Origin: Hymenobacter perfusus
GTDB lineage: Bacteria; Bacteroidota; Bacteroidia; Cytophagales; Hymenobacteraceae
Direction: 5' to 3'
NCBI RefSeq assembly: GCF_003944765.1
Contig: NZ_RWIU01000002.1
Span: 744,001 to 808,000, forward strand
Length of the DNA stretch: 64,000 bases
A program made the translations under genes and the position numbers. Below are positions 25,162-35,707 of this stretch, piece by piece. Position 1 is the stretch's first letter. Every line of letters starts with the position of its first letter. Below the pieces are notes generated by a model. It saw only the letters and a list, made by a program, of their open reading frames with translations, was not told the origin of the DNA and ran no database searches.

Positions 25162-26082
25162 TTAATCGACGATGTAGCCGGGGCGGCGCGGCGCGGGGGG
25201 CAGGGCCGGCAGGTCGGCCAGCTCGCGCAGGCTGGCCTCGATGGTCGTGCTCAGGGCGTTGAGGGGCAGGTCGTTGTCTTCCAGGCCAAACGGCTCCTCG
25301 ATTTCGCCGATGATGGCATCCAGCGCCATAAACGTGTAGCCGATGTACACCACAATCAGGGGCGTGGCCCAGCCGCTGGTTTCCACCAGCCCGAACGGGA
25401 GCAGGAAGCAGTACAGGTACACGGTGCGGTGCAGCAGCACGCCGTAGGTGTAGGGCACGGGCGTGTTGGCCAGCCGCTCGCAGCCCCCCACGATGTCGGA
25501 GAGCTGATTGAGGTTGCGGTCGAAGGCCAGCTGGGTGGTTGAGTCGAGGTGGCCGGTGGCGCGGGCCTGCCGGAGCCAGTGGCCCATTTCGCGCAGCAGC
25601 AGTACCGGCTGAAACCGGGCCTGCTGCACCGTGGCGGCCAGTTCGGGCGGCAGCAGGCGGTGCAGGTCGGCGGTCGGACTGGTGTGGCGCAGCTGGTGGC
25701 GGAGCGCGTGCGAGAAGGCGATGAGCAGGCGCACGAAGTGCTGCACCTGCGGCGCATCGGGCGGGTAGCCGCTGAGCGTAAGCGCCTGCCGGGCCAGCGA
25801 GCGGGTGTCGTTGAGCAGGGCGCCCCAGAGCTTGCGGCCCTCCCAGAACCGGTCGTAGCTGACGGAATTATAGAAGCCCAGGAAGATGGCCAACGACACC
25901 CCAAACAGGCTGAACGGCGCCGCCGTGAGCGGCACGTGGTACTGGAAAATAGTGCCGTGGAAATACGTAACGGCCGTCGAGACGAGCAGCAGCAGCAGCA
26001 AGCGAGGCAGAATCTGGGGCAGCACCGAACCGTGCCACACGAACAGCATGCGGAACCAGTTGTACTTCGGACGGATGATCAT
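25162..26082 (-). CDS. Bestrophin-type anion channel family membrane protein
   Basis: A 306-residue membrane protein of the bestrophin/YneE (UPF0187) family, whose bacterial members form pentameric channels. The ATG at 26082 gives MIIRPKYNWFRMLFVW; two N-terminal helices follow (LLLLLLVSTAVTYFHGT, PFSLFGVSLAIFLGFYNSVSY), then the signature YDRFWEGRKLWGALLNDTRSLARQ at about 85-108. Further helices lie at about 205-250 (LLHRTVYLYCFLLPFGLV, PLIVVYIGYTFMALDAI) and end with the conserved EIEEPFGLEDNDLPL. It is divergent from the Rrf2 regulator and shares its operator region. Confidence 0.9.
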   Translation of the reverse strand: MIIRPKYNWFRMLFVWHGSVLPQILPRLLLLLLVSTAVTYFHGTIFQYHVPLTAAPFSLFGVSLAIFLGFYNSVSYDRFWEGRKLWGALLNDTRSLARQALTLSGYPPDAPQVQHFVRLLIAFSHALRHQLRHTSPTADLHRLLPPELAATVQQARFQPVLLLREMGHWLRQARATGHLDSTTQLAFDRNLNQLSDIVGGCERLANTPVPYTYGVLLHRTVYLYCFLLPFGLVETSGWATPLIVVYIGYTFMALDAIIGEIEEPFGLEDNDLPLNALSTTIEASLRELADLPALPPAPRRPGYIVD

Positions 26083-26156
26083 GGGGCGGGGCGGAGGGGC
26101 CGGGGGTGGCCGGCAGAGAGTTGGGCTACGGGATGAAATCAGCGCCCGAAAACCAA

Positions 26157-26190
26157 TTTGTAACAAAGGTAGTTACAATGCTACCTTTGT
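26157..26190 (+). promoter_or_regulatory. Promoter and Rrf2 operator upstream of the regulator gene
   Basis: TTTG (26157-26160) and TACCTTTG (26182-26189) are a -33/-7 pair spaced by 21 bases. Between them lies the perfect palindrome TTGTAAC-N7-GTTACAA (26158-26178). A second palindrome with arms ACAAAGGTAG (26163-26172) and CTACCTTTGT (26181-26190) overlaps it and puts a TACCTTTG box on the minus strand too, towards the bestrophin gene. The same TTGTAAC-N7-GTTACAA occurs at 26679-26699, so this is very likely the binding site of the Rrf2 protein. Confidence 0.85.
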
Positions 26191-26220
26191 TTTTCTGAAT
26201 TCCCGCTTTCCTCTTTCCCC

Positions 26221-26661
26221 GTGCAGATCAGCAGCCGTTTTTCCGTCGCCGTACACGTGCTTTCCCTGCTGGCTTTGCCGGAGCAGGATGGCGTGCTGTT
26301 GACTTCGGAGCGCATGGCGGGCAGCGTGAACACCAATCCGGTGGTGATTCGGCGGATTCTGGGGCAGCTCAAGAAGGCCGGGCTGGTGGAAGTGCGGCCG
26401 GCTTCGGGCGGCACGTTCCTGACGCGCCAACCGGCCACCATCACGCTGCTGGAGGTGTACCGGGCGGTGGAAGTGGTGGAGGAAGGCCAGCTGTTCAGCG
26501 TCCACGACAAGCCCAACCCGGCCTGCCTGGTGGGCCGCCACATTCAGTCGGCGCTGGACGACACGCTGCAGCGCGCCCAGACGGCCCTGGAGCAGGTGCT
26601 GGCCCACACCACCCTGCAACAGGTCACCACCGACATTGCGGCCAAAGCCCTTATTGCCTGA
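26221..26661 (+). CDS. Rrf2 family transcriptional regulator
   Basis: A 146-residue Rrf2 regulator of the YwnA-like group. The GTG start at 26221 gives the standard N-terminus VQISSRFSVAVHVLSLLAL. The winged helix with SERMAGSVNTNPVVIRRILGQLKKAGLVEVRPASGG (residues about 29-66) is typical. The C-terminal half has one Cys in KPNPACLVGRHIQS, not the three-Cys cluster of IscR/NsrR, so it likely senses redox or electrophiles through a single thiol, as in YwnA/CymR-type proteins. It is followed by its NAD(P)-binding partner and is probably self-regulated through the operators at 26158 and 26679. Confidence 0.92.
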   Translation: MQISSRFSVAVHVLSLLALPEQDGVLLTSERMAGSVNTNPVVIRRILGQLKKAGLVEVRPASGGTFLTRQPATITLLEVYRAVEVVEEGQLFSVHDKPNPACLVGRHIQSALDDTLQRAQTALEQVLAHTTLQQVTTDIAAKALIA

Positions 26662-26678
26662 TTTTTTTTTGCGCCCGA

Positions 26679-26719
26679 TTGTAACCGTGTTGGTTACAAC
26701 GTGTTTCTTTTTATCTTCA
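26679..26719 (+). promoter_or_regulatory. Second Rrf2 operator, upstream of the NAD(P)-binding gene
   Basis: TTGTAAC-N7-GTTACAA (26679-26699) is identical in both arms and spacing to the site at 26158-26178. A TTG at 26690 and TATCTTCA at 26712-26719, 19 bases later, are a weak -33/-7 pair that the operator overlaps. Confidence 0.82.
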
Positions 26720-26736
26720 CTTTACCCTTTACTGCC

Positions 26737-27387
26737 ATGAAAATTGCCCTCATCGGTGCCACTGGCTTTGTTGGCTCCCGCATCCTGGCCGAAGCCTTGC
26801 AGCGCGGCCACCACGTAACCGCCCTCGTGCGCGACCCCGCCAAGCTCACCCAAACCTCCGACCACCTGACTGTAGTAACCGGCGACGTAACCCGCGTCGA
26901 GGAAACTGCCCGCCAGCTGGCCGGCCACGACGTGGTGATCAACGCCTTCAGCGCGGGCTGGACCAACCCCAACCTCTACCACGACTTTCTGGAAGGCTCT
27001 CGCGCCATCGAAGCGGCCACCGTACAGTCGGGCGTGGCGCGGCTGGTGGCCATTGGCGGAGCCGGCAGCCTCTATATCAACGGCCAGCAGCTGGTCGACG
27101 GCCCGGACTTCCCCGCCGACATCAAGCCCGGTGCCCAGGCCGCCCGCGACTACCATAATGAGCTGAAAACGAACAACACCCTCGACTGGACGTTCATCAG
27201 CCCCGCCATCGAAATGCACCCCGGCATCGACACCGGCCGCACCGGCCATTACCGCCTCGGTACCGAAAGCCCGGTCTTCAACGCCGAAGGCCGCAGCATC
27301 CTCTCGGGCGAAGACCTGGCCGTGGTGATTTTGGATGAAGTAGAGCAGCCCAAACACAGCCGCCAGCGGTTCACGGCGGCGTATTAG
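26737..27387 (+). CDS. NAD(P)-dependent oxidoreductase, YwnB-like
   Basis: A 216-residue Rossmann-fold protein of the NmrA-like/YwnB group, starting at the ATG at 26737 (MKIALIGATGFVGSRILAEAL). It has the GATGFVG dinucleotide motif, a GDVTRVEETARQLAGHDVVINAFSAG segment, and an atypical active site (RDYHNELK). In Bacillus the equivalent ywnB lies next to the Rrf2 gene ywnA, and the same pairing is seen here. Role likely in response to reactive electrophiles or quinones (inference). The second Rrf2 operator lies 38 bases before the start. Confidence 0.88.
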   Translation: MKIALIGATGFVGSRILAEALQRGHHVTALVRDPAKLTQTSDHLTVVTGDVTRVEETARQLAGHDVVINAFSAGWTNPNLYHDFLEGSRAIEAATVQSGVARLVAIGGAGSLYINGQQLVDGPDFPADIKPGAQAARDYHNELKTNNTLDWTFISPAIEMHPGIDTGRTGHYRLGTESPVFNAEGRSILSGEDLAVVILDEVEQPKHSRQRFTAAY

Positions 27388-27410
27388 GGTATTGCTGCCA
27401 GCACGGCGCC

Positions 27411-27662
27411 ACCAGAATGTCATTCCGAGTGCAGCGAGGAATCTCGCGTGCTGACGTTGCCAAAGTAACCGTCATGCTTCATCTGGCGTCCGCTTGTCGA
27501 AGCATCTCTACCGCTTCGTTTGGGCGGTTTAGTAGCCCAGGGTTTAAACCCTGGGCTATGGAGCGGTAATCGGTATAATCAGGTTGATTAGCCAGCGGTA
27601 GAGATGCTTCGACTGCGGCTGCGCACCCTGGCTTGATACGCCACATGCTCAGCATGACGTTC
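27411..27662. repeat. Degenerate copies of repeat family C around a 26-bp palindrome
   Basis: The gap between 27388 and 27729 holds no gene. It contains a variant of family C at 27411-27455 (AGAATGTCATTCCGAG start), a left arm at 27471-27515, a family D palindrome at 27533-27558, and a right arm with extra sequence at about 27596-27662 (ends CTCAGCATGACGTTC). These are remnants of long inverted repeats that resemble those at 45864-45966 and 61774-61883. Confidence 0.75.
27533..27558. repeat. 26-bp perfect palindrome, repeat family D
   Basis: TAGCCCAGGGTTT followed directly by its inverse AAACCCTGGGCTA, without a loop. An identical 26-base palindrome lies at 31329-31354. Being a perfect loopless palindrome it is better seen as a DNA or protein-binding element than an RNA hairpin. 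Confidence 0.85.
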
Positions 27663-27670
27663 CTAGTAAA

Positions 27671-27710
27671 GCAAAAAGGCCCGCCGGATTCATCCGGCGG
27701 GCCTTTTTGC
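27671..27710. terminator. Strong terminator after leuS
   Basis: 19-base arms (27671-27689 and 27692-27710) with a GGCCCGCCGGAT core and T/A runs on both sides pair perfectly around TC. It lies 20 bases after the leuS stop on the minus strand. Confidence 0.9.
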
Positions 27711-27729
27711 TACTGGTTAACGGCTAAAA

Positions 27730-30714
<2,985 letters not shown>

Positions 30715-30809
30715 GGGCAGTCGGGTATGCAATGAATCGGAACGGGCGAAATTACGCGGAATTGCCGGGAAAACGCCGCCTTCTTCGTTTGGGGCCGATA
30801 GGCGGACCG

Positions 30810-30893
30810 TAGCGCGAACTTTGCAGTTCGCGCCCTTGCGCCGTTCGGGGGGCTGCAAACGGCGCAAGGGCGCGAACTACAAAGTTCGCGCTA
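30810..30893. repeat. Complete repeat family B element (three nested hairpins)
   Basis: Hairpins at 30812-30833 (GCGCGAACT-TTGC-AGTTCGCGC) and 30870-30891 (GCGCGAACT-ACAA-AGTTCGCGC) flank a third stem, CCTTGCGCCGTT with AACGGCGCAAGG, around a G-rich loop. The whole element is one long palindrome able to fold as a three-leaf structure. It lies just upstream of leuS. Confidence 0.88.
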
Positions 30894-30933
30894 CTACCCG
30901 TCCGGAGTTGCCCGGAAGCACTTCCGGAAGTCT

Positions 30934-31170
30934 GGAAGTGCCTCCTGCCTAGCCTAGGGCGGCTTCTGGGATTCCGGAAGTGCTTCCGTCCTTGCCTAGG
31001 GCGGCTTTTGGAAGTCCGGAAGTGCTTCCGTCCTTGCCTAGGGCGGCTTTTGGGAATGTGGAAATGCTTCCGTCCTTGCCTAGGGCAGCTTTTAGGAATG
31101 CGGAAGTGCTTCCGTCCTTGCCTAGGGCGACTTTTGGGAATGCGGAAGGCCTTCCGTCCTTGACGAGGGC
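30934..31170. repeat. 42-bp tandem repeat array (five and a half units)
   Basis: Units start at 30934, 30976, 31018, 31060, 31102 and 31144, exactly 42 bases apart. Each opens with the palindrome GGAAGTGCTTCC (or a variant) and contains GCCTAGGGC. Because 42 is a multiple of three, several frames stay open through it (for example a 14-residue repeat containing RPRQGRKHFR on the minus strand), but base use does not suggest a gene. There are no spacers, so it is not a CRISPR array. Confidence 0.9.
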
Positions 31171-31182
31171 ACCGGAACGATG

Positions 31183-31285
31183 TAGAGACGCGACACTTCG
31201 CGTCTCGTCGTTGCTGACGTTGTTTAGATGAACGGTGCGGTTCCGGCTCGTTCAATGGGGAGACGCGAAGTGTCGCGTCTCTACA
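31183..31285. repeat. Complete repeat family A pair
   Basis: Hairpins at 31185-31206 and 31260-31281, both of the GACACTTC/GAAGTGTC subtype, in inverted orientation with the standard flanks CGTCGTTGCTGA and CGTTCAATG between them. Confidence 0.92.
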
Positions 31286-31328
31286 CCGTTCTGTTCGCCA
31301 GTTGAATCGTGCTGCGGCACCCGCTCCG

Positions 31329-31354
31329 TAGCCCAGGGTTTAAACCCTGGGCTA
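31329..31354. repeat. 26-bp perfect palindrome, repeat family D
   Basis: Identical to the palindrome at 27533-27558 (TAGCCCAGGGTTT plus its inverse). Together with the repeats listed above it fills the 720-base gap between leuS and the DUF389 gene, in which I see no gene. Confidence 0.85.
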
Positions 31355-31435
31355 GTGAAGTCCGATGTGCTTCAGCCAACGCCCGCGCCACGCCACCGTA
31401 AGCACTCCGAACCCTCTGCCCAACCCCGCCCGCCT

Positions 31436-32881
31436 ATGCCCCTGATGGAATACCCCGCCCTGTTGCTGCGTTTCCTGCGCCAGCGCTTTGATTTGCGCGA
31501 CGATACTGCCGACCCGGACGTCATCGAGGAGAGCGTGGAGTCGGGCGTTTCGTTTCGGGGGACCAACCTGTGGGTGCTGATTTTCGCCATCCTCATTGCC
31601 TCGGTGGGGCTCAACGTCAATTCCACGGCCGTTATCATCGGGGCCATGCTGATTTCGCCGCTGATGGGGCCGCTGGTGAGCGTGGGGTACAGTGCCGCCA
31701 CCAACAACCCCGACCTGCTGCGGCGGGCCGTGAAAAACCTGGGTCTGGCGGTGGTCATCAGCCTGATTACGTCCACGGTGTACTTTCTGCTGACGCCCCT
31801 GAGCGGGGCGCAGTCGGAGCTGCTGGCCCGCACCGAACCCACCATCTGGGACGTGCTCATTGCCCTGTTTGGGGGGCTGGCCGGGGCCGTGGGCCTCACA
31901 CGCCGCGAGAAAAGCAACGTCATTCCCGGCGTGGCCATTGCCACGGCCCTCATGCCGCCGCTCTGCACGGCCGGCTACGGGCTGGCCTCGGGCCACTGGG
32001 AGTACGCGTTGGGCGCGTTCTACTTGTTTTCCATCAACTGCGTGTTCATCACGCTGGCCGCTTTTCTGGTGATTCGGTTTCTGGGGCTGCCGGCCCACCG
32101 GTTTCAGGATGAAACCCAGGCGCGGCGGGTGCGCCGCCTGATGCTGGCGGCGGCCGTGGTGGTGGCCGGCCCCAGCGTGTGGCTGGGCTACCGCATTGTA
32201 GAGCGCTCGGTGTACGCCCACGCCGCTGAGGAATTTGTGGCCAAGGAGCTGAATTTCGCGGGTACCTACGTGGTAACGCGGCAGATTGACCCCCGGCAGC
32301 GCGCCATCAACGTGCTGCTGGTGGGCCGCCCCGTGGATACCACGCGGCTGGGTGCGGCCCGACGGGAGCTGAGCCGCTACCGCCTCGGCGGCACCGCGCT
32401 GGTGGTGCGCCAGGGTTTGCAGGCCTACGATTCCTTGGATGCCCAGACGTTGCGCCAGAGCCTGCTGGAAGACGTGCGCGCCCGCCAGAGCCAGGCCCAG
32501 AGCCGCTACGAGGTGGAGCTGAACCGCATGCAGCAGCTGGTAGTAGCCGCCCGCACCGCGTTGCCCGCCCCCGAGGCCCTGCTGCGCGAGGTGCAGGTGG
32601 AGCATCCCGCCGTGCGCCGCCTGGCCCTCACGGTGCTGCCCCGCCCCGCCATCCCCCGCGACTCGCTGCCCGCCGATACCGTGCTGGTGGTCAGCGCCGA
32701 AATCCGCGACACAGTACCGGCACCGGAGCGGCAGCGGCTGGCCCAGTGGCTGCGGGCCCGCACCAACCGCCCGCAGGTGCAGCTACTGCTGACGCCCGTG
32801 CGCCGGGCCGCGCCTAAAGTGGCGTTGCCCGCCGTGCGCGTGCAGCCTGCGGCCCGGAAAGAGCCAAAGCGTAGCCGATAG
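31436..32881 (+). CDS. DUF389 family membrane protein
   Basis: A 481-residue protein starting at the ATG at 31436; the frame is open upstream but only through repeats. The DUF389 core is clear: FRGTNLWVLIFAILIASVGLNVNSTAVIIGAMLISPLMGPLVSVGY and GVAIATALMPPLCTAGYGLA within about six transmembrane helices (residues 50-240). The C-terminal 240 residues are soluble, with Arg-rich helices and repeated AEIRDTVP-like segments. DUF389 proteins are inner-membrane proteins of unknown transport role. No neighbour hints at a substrate. Confidence 0.9.
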   Translation: MPLMEYPALLLRFLRQRFDLRDDTADPDVIEESVESGVSFRGTNLWVLIFAILIASVGLNVNSTAVIIGAMLISPLMGPLVSVGYSAATNNPDLLRRAVKNLGLAVVISLITSTVYFLLTPLSGAQSELLARTEPTIWDVLIALFGGLAGAVGLTRREKSNVIPGVAIATALMPPLCTAGYGLASGHWEYALGAFYLFSINCVFITLAAFLVIRFLGLPAHRFQDETQARRVRRLMLAAAVVVAGPSVWLGYRIVERSVYAHAAEEFVAKELNFAGTYVVTRQIDPRQRAINVLLVGRPVDTTRLGAARRELSRYRLGGTALVVRQGLQAYDSLDAQTLRQSLLEDVRARQSQAQSRYEVELNRMQQLVVAARTALPAPEALLREVQVEHPAVRRLALTVLPRPAIPRDSLPADTVLVVSAEIRDTVPAPERQRLAQWLRARTNRPQVQLLLTPVRRAAPKVALPAVRVQPAARKEPKRSR

Positions 32882-32909
32882 ATGAGCATGACGGGCTTTA
32901 GCACACTGT

Positions 32910-33593
32910 TTACCGGGCCACGCCGTCCCAGGTGCCTGCGGTGCGCAACACCCGGAAGCGGGCGAACAGCTCCTCGCCATACCAGTCTTCCTGGCGGGTG
33001 AGGCGGATAACTTCCTTGTGCTTGGGGCTGCGGTAGGCGTAGTCCTGCATGGCCTGAGCCGAGTCCCAGAGGCTTACGGTGGCCTGGCGCACCACCGGCA
33101 GTTCGCCCAGCCCGATGGCGGCGCGCACGCCCGGCGCGTCGGCAATAGAGGCACTCACCGGAGCCACGTAGCGCCAGAAGCGCGGCGTTTTGCGTAGTCG
33201 GATGGAGGCCCGCGTGAGCACCATCATCGGTCCATCGGCCGCGCCGGTTTCGTTTGCGTAATCGAACGGGTTCACCCCATCCCAGAGGCCGTGCGACTTG
33301 AGGGGAGCCAGCTCGGCCGTCCAGATTTCCGAGGTGCGCTGCCGGTATTGCTGCCACAGTGGGTGCTTGTCGAGGAACGCCCGGGCCGCCTGCTCGTCGT
33401 CCCACACGGCCATGAAGCCGTAGCGGTGCAGGTTGGGCAGGGCCCCGAAGCCGCCCGCGCCGCTGCCCAGCAGTTTCTGAAACCGCAGCCCCGGCACGCG
33501 CTGCAAGGGCCGCTGGGCCGTGCCCATCTGCGCAAAGCCCCAACGCCGTTGGTTGGGCAGGAGGGTGAGGATGGAAAGGGTGGTGAGAGGCAA
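32910..33593 (-). CDS. Spheroidene monooxygenase (CrtA)-like protein
   Basis: A 227-residue protein similar to CrtA, the haem-type ketolase acting on acyclic carotenoids in phototrophs. Supporting segments are the N-terminal LTTLSILTLLP, WGFAQMGTAQRPLQRVPGLRFQKLLGSG, the middle RASIRLRKTPRFWRYV and the C-terminal VRQATVSLWDSAQAMQDYAY and WYGEELFARFRV. The likely start is the TTG at 33593 because the conserved N-terminus lies before the first ATG (33527). In a non-phototroph the substrate may be another carotenoid or an unrelated compound. No carotenoid genes are nearby. Confidence 0.75.
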   Translation of the reverse strand: MPLTTLSILTLLPNQRRWGFAQMGTAQRPLQRVPGLRFQKLLGSGAGGFGALPNLHRYGFMAVWDDEQAARAFLDKHPLWQQYRQRTSEIWTAELAPLKSHGLWDGVNPFDYANETGAADGPMMVLTRASIRLRKTPRFWRYVAPVSASIADAPGVRAAIGLGELPVVRQATVSLWDSAQAMQDYAYRSPKHKEVIRLTRQEDWYGEELFARFRVLRTAGTWDGVAR

Positions 33594-33617
33594 GGGGCGG
33601 AGCTGGAGTTAGAAATG

Positions 33618-33749
33618 CTAGTTCCCCTCCTTGGAAAGGAGGGGCTAGGGGTGGTTGATGCTTTCAGAACTATTATTAGCGTTAGAAGCTGGCGGGTCGT
33701 TCAACGAATCAACCACCCCTAACCCCTCCTTTCCAAGGAGGGGAACTAG
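33618..33749. repeat. Long inverted repeat with GGAAAGGAGGGG core (family F)
   Basis: 42-base arms at 33618-33659 and 33708-33749 pair with one mismatch (CTAGTTCCCCTCC at one end, GTGGTTGAT at the other). The 48-base spacer has no gene and includes CGTTCAACGA, a motif shared with the flank of family A. Confidence 0.85.
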
Positions 33750-33785
33750 TTTCTAGCGCTAGTTGCACTGTCAAAACAACAAAAA

Positions 33786-33810
33786 AGGCCCGGAATTGCT
33801 TCCGGGCCCT
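33786..33810 (-). terminator. Terminator of the pyridoxamine oxidase-like gene
   Basis: GGCCCGGAA and TTCCGGGCC pair around TTGC, and the A run before them becomes a T run on the minus strand, downstream of the gene ending at 33833. Confidence 0.8.
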
Positions 33811-33832
33811 TCTCAATAGCAGCAGGCGAAAC

Positions 33833-34345
33833 CTACTTTACTTCTACTTTGGCGTGCTCGTTTACGTCGTCGGAGGTGCTCCGCTCGCCGGTGGCCAGGG
33901 CTTTCACGTAAGCTACGGCTTGGGTAATGAGGCTGCTGGGGGTGTCCCAGTACTCGCCCTTCTCGATTTCCACTTTCAGGATGTAGATGCTCTCGTCGTC
34001 CTTGCCTTTGGGGAACCAGGCGCGCATCGGCTCGCTCCAGAGCTTGTCGATTTCGGCCTGGTCGCGGTAGGCATTGGCGCGGCCCGATACCGACACGTAC
34101 ACGTTGTCGTCGGGCTTGCCGTAGCTCAGGTTCACGTGGCTGTCTTTTTTTACTTCGTACACCTTGGCCGAGTCTTTATCAGTTAGGAACACCAGGGCGC
34201 TGCTGCCGTCGGGTTTCTGGGTGTACATGGGGCGGCTGCGCAGGCTGCCGTCCTCATCCTGGGTGGTGAGCATGGCAATGCGCACGTCCTTGATTTTTTC
34301 GAGCAGGGTGGACAGGTCGTTGGTAACGTTGGTCTGGGTTGACAT
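33833..34345 (-). CDS. Pyridoxamine 5'-phosphate oxidase-like general stress protein
   Basis: A 170-residue protein of the split-barrel FMN-binding family (general stress protein 26-like). The start at the ATG 34345 gives MSTQTNVTNDLSTLLEKIKDV; then RIAMLTTQDEDGSLRSRPMYTQ, the first strands of the barrel; LVFLTDKDSAKVYEVKKDSHVNLSY; and VSGRANAYRDQAEIDKLWSEPMRAWFPKG near 90-120. These features fit the pyridox_ox_2 / DUF3 group that binds flavins. It is probably cytoplasmic. A terminator follows it. Confidence 0.9.
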   Translation of the reverse strand: MSTQTNVTNDLSTLLEKIKDVRIAMLTTQDEDGSLRSRPMYTQKPDGSSALVFLTDKDSAKVYEVKKDSHVNLSYGKPDDNVYVSVSGRANAYRDQAEIDKLWSEPMRAWFPKGKDDESIYILKVEIEKGEYWDTPSSLITQAVAYVKALATGERSTSDDVNEHAKVEVK

Positions 34346-34484
34346 GGGAGGCGGAGTTGGGATAGAAAATTCAGCGGAAAGGCGGCCGATTACCGGGCCA
34401 GCCTGTTGGCTAGTACGGCCGGGCGCGGCTGCGGGTTGAGTCGGCCCGGTCCGATGCCCCAATTTTACCGTACTTCCGAACCGC

Positions 34485-35093
34485 ATGAATTTCCTCGCCC
34501 ACCTGCTGCTTTCCGGCTCCCCCGCCACCACTCCCGACTACGAGGACCTCGTCATCGGCAACTTCGCGGCCGAGGCCGTGCGGGGCCGCGCCGGCCTGCT
34601 GACCTACCCCGAAACCGTGCAGCGCGGCATCCGCCTGCACCGCTTCATCGACTCGTTCACCGACACGCACCCCGTCGTGCGCCGCACCACTGCCCGCCTG
34701 CGCGCCGCCGGTCTGGGCAAGTGGGCCGGCGTGGTATCCGACGTCGGTTTCGACCACCTACTGGCCCGCGACTTTGCCCACTACCACCCCCAGGAGCCGC
34801 TGCCCGAGTTTGCGCAGCGTCAGTACCAGCTGCTGCACCAGCGCCGCCACGAGCTGCCGGAGCGCCTCCAGGAAATGCTGCACTACATGCGTCAGCACGA
34901 CTGGCTAACCGGTTACGCCCACCCCGAAGGCCTGCACCGCGCTTTGCTGGGCCTGAGCCGCCGCGTGCCCGCCGCCGCCGTGCTGGCTACCGGCGCCGCC
35001 GCGTTTCTGGCGGAGCTGCCGGCGTACGAGGCGGATTTTCAGGAGTTCTGGCCGGAGTTGCGGGCGGGGGTGGAGGGGGAAATGGCCATTTAG
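34485..35093 (+). CDS. Acyl carrier protein phosphodiesterase family protein
   Basis: A 202-residue protein of the AcpH/ACP phosphodiesterase family, which can remove the phosphopantetheine arm from acyl carrier protein. It is a metal-dependent HD-type helical protein. MNFLAHLLLS, VIGNFAAEAVRG, GIRLHRFIDSFTDTHPVVRR (with the His/Asp pair) and DVGFDHLLARDFAHY are the expected signatures. It ends four bases inside the next, convergent gene. Confidence 0.9.
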   Translation: MNFLAHLLLSGSPATTPDYEDLVIGNFAAEAVRGRAGLLTYPETVQRGIRLHRFIDSFTDTHPVVRRTTARLRAAGLGKWAGVVSDVGFDHLLARDFAHYHPQEPLPEFAQRQYQLLHQRRHELPERLQEMLHYMRQHDWLTGYAHPEGLHRALLGLSRRVPAAAVLATGAAAFLAELPAYEADFQEFWPELRAGVEGEMAI

Positions 35094-35674
35094 AGCATCA
35101 GCCGATGCCCGGAGTAACGACGCCAGGGCGCATCCCGGGAATGAAGTAGTTGGTTGACGATGCCGAGTTTGTCGGCCGACTGATTTCCCAGAATACCTGT
35201 CCAATAACCCACTATGCTGTCGTGCCTGAATTCGAACAAGAGTACTCTGGTGAATACGCCCACGCCGCCCACGTCGTAGGCCAGCAGACATGTGCTTTGG
35301 CCTACTCCTAAATAACGTAACTGCCGCCCGGGTAATCCTTTTTCAGCCGTACAGCCTGCATTGAAACGCTGTCCGTAATCAGCTACGGCAAACGGCTCGT
35401 TATACAGGCTGTCGTTTTGGTGCAGGAAGGCGGAAATAACGGGTGGAATGGCATTGGCTTTTCGGTGTTCGACCACGCTGTCACGCATGACGGCGGCCAG
35501 AAGCTGTGTAAGGTTTTGATTGGTAAGAATTGCGGCCGTATCGGGCGTGTAGATTGGGTACTGCTTGGGTGGGTTTGAGCTTGCCTTAACCGCGGAAGCA
35601 GCTGATGCAGGCTGTTTTGCGGCCTCCTGGCAACTCACTAGTAGCAGGCCGGTAAACAGCAAAAAGTGCTTCAT
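35090..35674 (-). CDS. Lipoprotein of unknown function (194 aa)
   Basis: A 194-residue predicted lipoprotein: FLLFTGLLLVSCQE with the lipobox Cys at residue 15, followed by a Lys/Ala/Ser linker. The mature part has no recognised domain; aromatic and Leu-rich strands occur near the C-terminus (LAYDVGGVGVFTRVLLFEFRHD). It would be anchored to the envelope and probably faces the periplasm. Its last codons overlap the convergent ACP phosphodiesterase gene by four bases. Confidence 0.75.
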   Translation of the reverse strand: MKHFLLFTGLLLVSCQEAAKQPASAASAVKASSNPPKQYPIYTPDTAAILTNQNLTQLLAAVMRDSVVEHRKANAIPPVISAFLHQNDSLYNEPFAVADYGQRFNAGCTAEKGLPGRQLRYLGVGQSTCLLAYDVGGVGVFTRVLLFEFRHDSIVGYWTGILGNQSADKLGIVNQLLHSRDAPWRRYSGHRLML

Positions 35675-35707
35675 AACAAGTAGAGTAATCTGCCCCAGGC
35701 CTAAGCC

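Noticed and set aside
30934..31170. Possible CRISPR array
   Set aside because: The units abut directly without unique spacers and no cas genes are present.
30752..31255. Minus-strand frame with 14-residue repeats
   Set aside because: It runs through the 42-bp tandem array, family A and family B repeats. The frame is open only because the unit is a multiple of three; no start or homology supports a gene.
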